Shown here: one piece after another, positions 56,100-64,000 of the stretch | Layout: every line of letters begins with the position of its first letter | How positions within the stretch are numbered: the first letter of the stretch is position 1 | Assembly (NCBI RefSeq): GCF_017562075.2 | Contig: NW_024427705.1 | Location: forward strand, 16,507-80,506 | Length of the DNA stretch: 64,000 nt | Reading direction: 5' to 3' | From: Anopheles merus | Lineage: Eukaryota; Arthropoda; Insecta; Diptera; Culicidae | Notes under the pieces: generated by a model | What the model was told of the DNA's origin: nothing | Seen by the model: only the letters and a program-made list of their open reading frames with translations | The model's database searches: none | Translations under genes and position numbers: made by a program

Positions 56100-58120
56100 T
56101 TTCTGCTGATGCGAGAAGACTTGTAGCAATACGTGATTGGAACAAACACAGTTGCTGCCCCCGAATCGACTGCTGCTGCTCCCGGATCAAGTGCTGCAAC
56201 AGACACCACAGCTTGGAAAACCAGAGACCAGAAAGCTCGTGCGACGATTGGGCTTCTTTTGGAGCACAGTCAGTTGAACCTAATCAAGGACTCGAAAACG
56301 GCGAAGCAGACTTGGGAGGCCCTTCGAAACCAGTATGAGAAGGTAACGTTGACTTCCGTATTTAAGGCTGGTAGTGAAAAGCACAAGAAACCTTGTTGTG
56401 CAACTTTTGCCAAAAACCAGGTCACAAGCAGCTATCCGAAGGCGAAAACGGCATGTCAGGAATCAGAAGCATCATAATTCACATTCGCGGCTTCACAAAT
56501 ATTCTGTGGACGTGATGTGTGGATCATAGACTCCGGTGCAACATCACACATGTGCATCAAACCAGACTACTTTGTTTCGTTGGACCACACAGTGAAGCAA
56601 AAGGTTTCCTTAGCAGACGGCAAGTAGATTACCACAGAAGGAATGGTTGGTGCAGAATGGCGTGGATGACTCGTGAGGGTGAACACAGCACTGTTCTCCT
56701 CACAGATGTACTCTATGTTCCGCAATTCGAATCCAACCTTATATCGGTGAGGAATCTGACAGCCAAGGGAGTCAAGTTCATATTTCATCAGGATGGGTGC
56801 CACATCCAAAAGGACAGAAAGGTGATCGCTGATAAAATTATGTCCGATGGGATGTAGAGGTTGCGCACAACACATTCTGCACGTAAGGTGAGTGACCATA
56901 CATCTAATTGTTTACACACTTGGCATCGCATTCTTGGGCATCGAAAGCCGGAAGCAATTCGGGGCCTGGGGAACAAAGATCTGTATCGAAGATTGCAAAA
57001 ATGTCGTAACGTGTGAGTGTTGCTAGAGGGTAAAATGGCACGGCTACCGTTTCCAAGGAAATCGAAAATTAGATCCAAGCAGCTTTTAGAAATTATCCAC
57101 ACGGACGTGTTTGGATCAATGCGAACACCATCGCCAGGAAGGTGTCGTTATTTTCTTACGATGATAGACGATTTCTCCCGCTACACAATAGTCTATTTTC
57201 TAAAGGAAAAATCGGAGGTTACAGAGCGAATAGCAGAATATGTTCGATTTGTAAATAATCAGATCGCAAGAGCACCAAGGTGATTCGATCAGATCAAGGT
57301 GGTGAACATAAGAATGAAGCTCTGGACCGTTTCTATTGTGGTGGATTGCTTATAGCAATATCTTAGTTGTAATCAAGTAGCCATTGGTTACAGCAACCGT
57401 GGTTACACTGAATATCGAATAAATGTAGTTAGTCTTAGTTCACTCTTAGAACGGTGTACATCGTCTTTCAATCGCTCCCATACTGTCGTCAAGAGAGCAT
57501 CACTCAACAATTCACCACTGCTTACACGCCGCAACAAAACGGAGTAGCGGAGCGAAAGAATCGTTCACTAGTGGAAATGGCTCACTGTATGATTCTGGAC
57601 GCACATCTGCTGCACATGTATTGGGCAGAAGCTGTGAACACGGCCACATATCTACAGAACCGATTACCGACGAAACCCATATCAAAAACACCGTTTGAGC
57701 TCTGGACTGGAGAGAAGCCTGATCTCAGTCACCTCAAAATGTTCGGTTCGCGGGCATACGTGTGGATTCCATCTAACAAGCGATCGAAAATGGATGCAAA
57801 ATCGAAGAAGATATTGTTTGTGGGCTATTCTTCGCACCACAAGGCCTATCGTTTCATCGATCCTGAAACGTACAAGATAACCACGAGCAGAGATTGTCGT
57901 TTTCTGACACATCGGGAGGTTTGTGAAACCAAACCTTGGCAGGGAAGTATCGTTTTCTTCCCATTTTCTTCTCCGGCGATTAATAAAGCTGATGATGATC
58001 CCGTTATTGTAGCACCAGAAATAGGCAATGACGAGACTCCAACTACTGCGTTCTCCGAGAATGATGATGACCATGATAATGATGAATGCAGCGATTTAAA
58101 TTTTGATGATTTCAATTAGC
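56100..58120 (+). pseudogene. copia gag, protease and integrase regions, frame-broken
   Basis: In order: gag block with ARATIGLLLEHSQLNLI (about 56235), a CNFCQKPGH zinc-knuckle remnant (about 56400), the protease active site WIIDSGATSHM (about 56522), the NLISVRNL segment, and a pre-integrase HRILGHRKPEA block (about 56930). Integrase follows with HTDVFGSM and MIDDFSRYT (57100-57180), then after an insertion TPQQNGVAERKNRSLVEMA (57535-57590, catalytic Glu region) and the GYSSHHKAYR C-terminal domain. Stops and frame changes separate them. These functions (capsid, polyprotein cutting, cDNA integration) are known for the family; this copy cannot make the polyprotein. Confidence 0.85.
57340..57465 (+). 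mobile_element. Small insertion in the copia integrase, LTR-like
   Basis: Roughly 115-150 bp that interrupt integrase between GGEHKNEALDRFY and the CRQESITQQFTTA segment. It has an AATAAA at about 57418 and resembles a short LTR in composition. Borders and target duplication could not be set; TATTGT/TACTGT at the edges is a possible imperfect one. Confidence 0.4.
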
Positions 58121-58181
58121 AACATCTAACGATGAGTTCCAGAGCGATGTCGAATTCAATACCATCCGTCCTGAAAATATC

Positions 58182-59249
58182 TTGGAGCTTGAGGCAACTG
58201 GAACGCAGAAGGAGCTGAAATCATCTGGCGTTCAGGAGGAGCATTCCGTCTTCGAGGAAGCTTCTGTTCCAGCAGTTCGACGATTGGAGCGTACCACAAA
58301 GAGTATTCTTCCAGAGCGATACCAGGACACCGTACGCATCGCAAATCAATTCGATGAAGGACCATGCACGTACAAAGAAGCAATAGCTAGCCCCGAACGT
58401 GACAAGTGGATGGCAGCTATGAAAGAAGAGCTGCAGACGCATGAGGAAAATTGCACATGGGAGGTAGTTTGTTTGCCGCCAAAAAAGGTTATCGGCAACA
58501 AATGGATTTTTACGAAAAAAAAAAAAAATGGTTGAAAACGGGAACCTGATCCGCTACAAGGCCCGACTGGTACCGCAAGGATTCAATAAAAAATATGGGA
58601 TTGATTATCATGAAGTTTTTGCGCCAGTCGTTAAACAAACCACGTTTCGGACTTTATTGAGTATCGCCGCTCGACGAGGAATGCTGGCGAAGCATATAGA
58701 CGTGAAGACGGCGTACCTCCATGGAGAACTAGAGGAAACCGTTTTCATGAAGCAGCCGATAGTTTTTCATAACGGAGTTAAAAATGACGTATTGAAAATC
58801 AGAAAAAGTCTTTACGGTCTAAAGCAAGATGGAAGGATGTGGAATACGAAAATCACCGAAGTCTTGAAGCTACTGGGTTACATACCATCGGTAGCAGACG
58901 TCTGTACGTCGCGGTGAATACCAGACCGGACATAGTCATCAGCGCTTCGATCTTAGGACGCAAGGTGAGTTTTCCAACGGAAGCAGACTGGACCGAAGCA
59001 AAAAGAACGCTACGTTATCTTCAGTCAACTGCGGAGTGGAATTTGCGAATAGGTTCACAAGGACCACTAGAAGTGTACATTGATGCTGATTGGGTTGGTG
59101 ATAAGACGGACCGAAAGTCGAATATCGGTTTCGTGTTTCATCTCGGAGGACCAATCAGTTGGGCAGCTCGAAAACAACCATGCGTCACACTTTCGTCAAC
59201 CGAAGCGGAGTACGTGGCACTCTCTGAAGCCAGCCGCGAGTTGATGTGA
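58182..59249 (+). pseudogene. copia reverse transcriptase and RNase H, catalytic box deleted
   Basis: Frames at 58182-58535, 58528-58917 and 58839-59249 give WMAAMKEELQTHEEN, KARLVPQGF, FAPVVKQTTFRTLL and DVKTAYLHGELEETVFMKQP (first catalytic Asp). After YGLKQDGRMWN the sequence passes directly from ADVCTS into LYVAVNTRPDI. The segment that should hold the YVDD catalytic box is missing (a deletion of about 100 or more codons near 58900). RNase H motifs YIDADWVGD and SSTEAEYVALSEA follow, and the last part (HIDTRYYFVKE) lies after a 152-bp insertion. A run of A at 58516 marks a frame change. Confidence 0.82.
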
Positions 59250-59272
59250 TTAATGAAACTTTTGAAGGACAT

Positions 59273-59424
59273 TGTTATGAGTTTATAGTATGCCGATATT
59301 TTGTATAACGAATAACTTTAATCATAGTAACCTATGATTCACTGTGGTTATAACTTTCTATCTGAAATAAATTCATTCTGTTCCTAACCATACAATACGC
59401 TGTTTGTTTGCACTACTGCCAATA
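59273..59424 (+). mobile_element. 152-bp insertion in copia RNase H, probable short solo LTR
   Basis: Flanked by the perfect 5-bp duplication GACAT (59268-59272, 59425-59429). It begins TGTTATGAG, contains AATAAA (about 59366) and has the size and composition of a very short copia LTR. The right end (GCCAATA) is not a canonical CA. Removing it restores continuity of the copia RNase H region. Confidence 0.6.
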
Positions 59425-59674
59425 GACATCGATGATCCAGTTCCGACTCCGATAATAGTGCATAAAGACAATCAGAGTTGCATAGCAATGCTGAAATCAG
59501 TCAGTGGTAGTAACAGGACGAACCACATCGACACCAGATACTATTTTGTTAAGGAGTCAGTGAAAAATGGTGTAATGGACATTCACTATTGTCCCAGCGA
59601 ACAAATGATAGTGGAGTAAGATGGAGCAGATGCGCCTACGACTTGGTTTAGAGCCAGCCGAGATTGAGGAGGAG

Positions 59675-59786
59675 TGTTGTGATCATAGCAACCTCGCTAG
59701 CTTGAACGGAGTGTAGTAGGCTTTAGTTAATTTAGAGAATAAATCAGTCGGTATTTTTCACTCGTTAAAACCAGTAGCTTCCAACA
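59675..59786 (+). repeat. copia 3' LTR
   Basis: 112 bp, paired with 55857-55968, about eight substitutions apart, preceded by a purine tract. Confidence 0.9.
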
Positions 59787-59791
59787 ATTAC

Positions 59792-60190
59792 AGCAGCATA
59801 TTTTGAGCAGAAGCGTTTGTCATAATTAAAGCAACAGCAAATTGGCAGCGCTGGAGCGAGAAAATACTAAAGACCCGTGTTTTCAGATCCTGAAAAAGCT
59901 TCCATTCTCTACAAGAACAACCTACGTTGAATTCCAAGCCTTTGAGAAATAAAAGGGAAAGAAGACGCAGACACGGCAGTAAATGATGGACGCAAACGGA
60001 ACAACAGTCAAGAAAACGCTTTATCGAGAACATGGTAAGTTGGGCAGATAATACCATCAATCAGACCTGGCAAAATGAATGGTTGAACTTAAAACAAACT
60101 TAGGGTAAAAAGTACTTACAACCCAGGATGCATCCAGTTATATCCTCACTACGTTTAAACGAAAGGTGGCGTGCTTTTTCTCGCTCCCAC
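59792..60190 (+). pseudogene. RNase H-bearing LINE ORF2 fragment, right part
   Basis: Continues the domain interrupted at 55856. An AEAF.IIKATANWQRW-like block and VFSDPEKASIL (third catalytic Asp) are followed near 60060-60180 by TWQNEWLNL and a SSLRLNERWRAFSRSH-like end as in I/LOA-type LINEs. Stops are present. Reading across the copia target duplication keeps the domain order, which supports a single original element. Confidence 0.62.
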
Positions 60191-60281
60191 ATTTAACGGT
60201 GTTTTTTTGTGTGTTTTTGCGAGAAATTGATTCCGCTTTTGTTCCTGTTTACATTTCGCAGGTGGCCAAACGAATTGAAGA

Positions 60282-61113
60282 TGTCGATTAGGGAAGGACA
60301 TGCGTCCAAGTCCAGTTCGCCAGAGACCGTGATGGTGAAGAATCCGGATTCAGGGCGAATTCGATGCTGGTGGCTGCGGTACGGTGTTGGTGGGCAGCCA
60401 TGCTCGCTCCAAACAAGCGGTGGTCATAAAACGCCAACGAATAAAATGGCCAACGACGAGGTGGAGCAGTTCCTGCTCGCCACAGAGCGTCGGATTTATG
60501 CGCGGCTCCCGAAGGCCCGTGGATCGCCCAGACTCATCGACGCCGGTACGTATCGCAAACGAGACGTGCTGGTTTTGAAGCGCCTGGGGCCATCACAGCA
60601 GGAGTTATTGGACTTGTGCGGAGGACGCTTCGGTCTGAAGACGGTTTCGCAGCTAGCGCTGCAACTGCTCGCCAGGCCGGAAACGTTCCACGACGAGCTG
60701 GGGTACGTTCACTGCGACCTGAAGCCGGACAATGTCCTGCGCGGTCGCGGAACGATCCGCAAGAAGCTGCACTTGATCGATTTCGGTTTTGCCGAGCCGT
60801 ATCGGCACCCACGCACGGGGGAATACATAGCGCAGGATGCGTTTTCCCGTTCGCCAGAACGAATGAATTTGCACCAGTGTTCGCTCATCTGTTGTATACA
60901 TCGTGCAGGCGAGATGACATTTTGTCACTCACCTACATGCTGGTGTTTTTGCTCCGCGGTGGCCTACCGTGGTATGGTACTGAGGAGCGAATTGATCCGG
61001 ACGAGGCACTGCGTCTGAAGTTGAAAACTACGCCCAGCGAGCTGTGCAGAGGATTGCTCAAACATTCCATGCAGCACGATTTTCATTTTGATTGGAACCG
61101 TTTTGGTTGCTAA
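60282..61113 (+). pseudogene. Casein-kinase-1-like protein kinase pseudogene (copy 1)
   Basis: Kinase subdomains are spread over three frames. A Gly-rich loop (DAGGCGTVLVG) and a VVIK lysine lie at 60364-60435. Then, in another frame, RLIDAGTYRKRDVLVLKRLG, CGGRFGLKTVSQLALQLL, YVHCDLKPDNVL (catalytic loop, about 60706-60740) and LIDFGFAEPYR (DFG, 60775). After a further shift come SCRRDDILSLTYMLVFLLRGG and LPWYG (60905-60975), the CK1 signature region. The HCDLKPDN and RRDDILSL blocks point to CK1 rather than other kinases. An acceptor-like TTTCGCAG ends at 60260, and TTCATTCTAG at 61153 may be another, so it derives from an intron-bearing gene, not a retrocopy. At least three frameshifts; one is in an A4 run just after the VVIK lysine. 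Confidence 0.8.
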
Positions 61114-62600
61114 ACCAGCACCTAATTTCTTTTCTTCTCTCTCTTCATTCTAGCTTTCGTAAAGTGACGTAAGTCACCCCAGTAATAGGCGCCGTGAAGG
61201 AACAGCCCGATGCATGGACGGTGGCCAAATCCGATCCTCTGCCTCCTCGTGGCGCCACTGGATGTTGGCCTCTGGTGTTGTCAGACTCACCAGCGGCCTA
61301 ACCAAAGAGGACGGTCAGAAGGACGCCAAGCGTTTATTAAACTGAAATACACTTGACGCTATCGATTGGGTTGAAGGGAAATAAATGTCTATTTATTGTA
61401 TTTTAGTGTAAGATTGAAAACATGTAACAATACACGTGTAGCAGTGTAATGGAAAAAAATTCAATATACAACTGCCTATAAAACGCTTAGTTTTCGAGAT
61501 AGCCGGATAGCATCAACTTCAAATGTATATTGTGGGGATGTTTTCCACTCAGAAGCATACACGAATACAAATGTCGATAGCGCTTGACTTGCTTTACAAA
61601 AATGCACCATTAGCAATGCTCTCACGGGTACCGTTTGGACGGTATTAACGGCCAAAGAGAGCGGAAATGACGAATTTGCTCAAAATCGGGGATCAAGTCC
61701 TTCAACAGGACGCACATGGCTGTCATTTGAAAACTGCCCTCGGAAAATGAACCAAATTTTGGTATGTGATTCATTAATAAACGTTCAGAACCGGGATGGA
61801 AAAAGCCATCGAAAACTTCAATAAGATCGGCATTTGAATTCGCGTCTCAAAAGATTTTCATCCGTGTTTTTCGCCCATAACTCAGAGGTGGCAGGTCGGA
61901 GGGGATGAAGTTATGAGGGAAGAAGTTGTATTCTGGAGAACCCTTCCTACTCCCGATACAAAACTTTTAGCTAGGACCAACGGTTCTCAACTTATTCGCG
62001 AAAAGCCGGCAAAAAAACCAACAACAGCATCAGCACCAACCATATCACAAGGCAGCGATCAGAAGCAGGAAGCTAGTAAGGTATATTACCGAACAGTTTT
62101 GGAAAAGGTGGCTTTATTAGGCGATTAGGCTAAATCTGCCGAACGTCAGGGAAACGGTAAAAGGGTCAGAACAGAAACGACCAGCAGACAAGCGACACCG
62201 AATACGAGTGAGATAGAAAGCAGAAGGATCTAAGTGAAGAAATAGTTATAAAGGACGAGAAAAGTGAGTGGATTGAAGCGAGTGAAAATAGAGCATTTGT
62301 TAATTTTCATTAATAAAGTTTCAGAACCGTTTTCAAAGGCGGTTACCGAAAATACATCTCTACAGTAAGGTTTTTTTTTGCGTGTACCTCAAAAACAACT
62401 TTGTTTGAATTCAATTTCACGTTTGGTCTTATTACAGGTCATCACTTGAAAATAAACTAACTTCTAGCAATGAAAACTATCGACAGAAATGAGGAAAAGT
62501 CTTGCACTTTTGTTTCGCATAAGTGCAGCACAAGAACGAAAGGTCCTGTGAAGGGTGTTTCGTGTATATCAATTGAAAATGCTGTATGCTGTACAGCAGA
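61114..62600. other. Downstream of kinase; no further gene recognised
   Basis: 61154-61340 could be a decayed last exon of the kinase copy. The 71-codon frame at 61913-62128 has no motif. AT-rich otherwise. Confidence 0.35.
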
Positions 62601-63430
62601 AAGTATCAGAAAGTAAAAGCTTTTGATTCTTTCGCCACTAGTTGAGACTTAGCAATCTCGTGAAAATTGCGAAATGAATGAAGATCAATACCAAGAACAA
62701 GATGATTTAGCTGTAAGTTTCTTTGCAATTCCTGCGATGAAAAAACATTGCTTCACTCGAAATTGCTAAGGCTAGTAAAACATAATTTGATGCAACAAAA
62801 AACACCCTAAAAAGTGAAGGAACTAGAAATTAGAACAGAAGAACTTGCTCCTAAAGAAGGGAGAACATACATTTCAATCAGAAATCGCGGATTAAATTTC
62901 ACTATGAATCAATAACTTTTTGATCATAATTAGAGGCAACGAATAAGAAACTGAATCTTACAGTGAAATTGGCTACTTGTTGAGCTAAATGTAGATACAT
63001 GAGTCAAGCATGAAATCCCAGATTGAATCTTAGTGTTGTTGGTAAAATATTGATAACGACGAAAAATAATTTTTTAAAAAATACGAGAAAAAGTGGTAAT
63101 TGCGAGACATTTTGGTACGTTAGCATTCGAACAATCCTAGCAACTGATATAGAAACTCAATACATGTCTGAAAAATTTCAGTCATTTTTCTCATCTTATA
63201 GAATAACTCATAACACTGGACCGTATTTTCACGCGAACGAATGGAAAGACAGAATGAAATTTGCAAATAACAAAAAAGAAATGCCATGCCACCAATAGGA
63301 ATTTCAACAAAAGTTTCATACAATATTATTAGCGTACTGGAAACCAATTCATCCAAGTACAGGAATAAGCCATTCGCAGTTAATACTCAATCATTAACTT
63401 CCGAGAAAGGTCATTTCATTAACTCCCAGA
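62601..63430. other. Possible retroelement integrase trace; otherwise no gene
   Basis: A 91-codon frame (63023-63298) contains SEKFQSFFSSYRITHNTGPY, reminiscent of the SEF..F....I.H..T.PY block of retroelement integrases. It stands just upstream of a copia fragment. Weak evidence. Confidence 0.3.
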
Positions 63431-63830
63431 GGTTTTGAGTCCAGACCAACGCAGATTAATTGGACTAAAGCCAAACGAGCGTTGCGCTACTTTAAAGATA
63501 CCGCAGTGTTGAAGCTGAAGCTAGGAGGAGTGGGTATATCGAAGGTTTCGCCGTCGTCTACTGAGCTGGCGTTCGGTCGGACAGAATGTCAAATTCCGGA
63601 TTTTATCAAGCTTAGCAGAGGAACAATCACTTGTAATGCCAGGAAACAGAACTGTGTTACGTATCCTAGCCGCCCCGAGCGGAATGTGTGGCGCTCGCAG
63701 AAGCAAGCAAGCAGTTGTTGTGGCTGCTGAAGCTGATCACAATTTGTTCAAGATTTGGTCAGGTCTGGAGTGTAAGATGTCAAGTACTGTCCGACAGAAG
63801 ACATGTTGACGAATCTCTGACGACTTTAAC
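63431..63830 (+). pseudogene. Second copia fragment: RNase H end
   Basis: INWTKAKRALRYFKDTA (63455-63505) matches the copia RT-RNase H junction also seen at 58990. ARKQNCVT, a frame-shifted TEAEYVALAEA equivalent near 63670-63700 and VKYCPTEDMLT near 63775-63815 follow. Internal part is shortened or decayed, with several frame changes. No LTR seen before the window ends. Confidence 0.7.
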
Positions 63831-64000
63831 GCAGATTAAAATACAAAAATGAGGGGAATATAACTTACACAGCGCTCCATACTCCAATGCAGGCAGTTTT
63901 GAAAAAAAAAAATCCGAGCGGTTGAGCGATTCCCCTAGATCAGTGTTCTCCAACCTTTTTAGGACCCGTATCAACATGTTGTGCGTGGTCCTAGAAAATA
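63831..64000. other. Window end, no feature
   Basis: Short non-genic stretch with an A10 run near 63905. Confidence 0.4.

Larger units (their letters stand above)
55857..59786 (+). mobile_element. Ty1/copia retrotransposon with 112-bp LTRs
   Basis: Complete span from LTR to LTR, flanked by the 5-bp duplication ATTAC (55852-55856, 59787-59791). The LTRs (55857-55968 and 59675-59786) start TGTTGTGATCATAGC and end CTTCCAACA. They differ at about eight of 112 positions, so it is not a very recent insertion. A purine tract (GATTGAGGAGGAG) precedes the 3' LTR. It inserted into the RNase H region of a LINE. It has a large internal deletion and two smaller insertions. Confidence 0.92.

Overview
The window looks like repeat-dense, largely non-genic DNA from a dipteran, most likely a mosquito (possibly Anopheles). 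The evidence is indirect: short 55-110 nt GT-AG introns, several CR1-clade LINEs of the T1/Q type, RTE-clade LINEs, a DD37D (maT-type) mariner relative, tRNA-derived SINEs, very short-LTR copia elements and many TA-flanked MITEs. No rRNA, genuine tRNA, CRISPR or prokaryote-style operon was seen.

Host-type genes are few. The clearest is an uninterrupted 633-codon ORF at 28378-30279 for a secreted, Ser/Thr-rich, mucin-like protein. A three-member family lies at 12778-11654 (minus), 20588-21407 (plus) and about 26160-26980 (plus). Its members share an N-terminal membrane anchor, one short phase-1 intron, a four-Cys motif and a Thr-rich tail, and the first two also share their promoter region. 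Each of the two better copies has one single-base frameshift in a homopolymer run; the third is decayed and split by a SINE. Two decayed casein-kinase-1-like copies lie at 60282-61113 and 45349-45800.

Layout. 0-5 kb: MITE-like repeats, RTE remnants, a SINE and a maT N-terminal remnant. 5.3-11.5 kb: an RTE LINE with an open 931-codon ORF, a decayed second RTE-type LINE and a SINE. 11.6-13.4 kb: mucin-like copy 1. 13.4-17.5 kb: a SINE, a DNA-element tail and a CR1-type LINE. 17.9-20 kb: truncated and complete SINEs, a (TAA)n tract and a MITE. 20.5-30.3 kb: mucin-like copies 2 and 3, a minus-strand CR1 fragment and the 633-aa gene. 31-42 kb: a nest in which an RTE copy sits inside the terminal repeat of a DNA element that also holds a second DNA element, then CR1 fragments and a solo LTR. 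43.7-51.1 kb: a maT deletion derivative, CR1 debris, the kinase fragment, a minisatellite and an intron-bearing hAT pseudogene. 51.8-54.6 kb: a 21-bp hairpin minisatellite split by a DNA element that itself contains another. 54.8-60.2 kb: a LINE RNase H domain split by a copia element. 60.2-64 kb: the main kinase pseudogene and a second copia fragment.

Much of the structure can be read as insertions with visible target-site duplications (TSDs), giving an order of events. Gene identities rest on motifs read by eye; no database comparison was possible.
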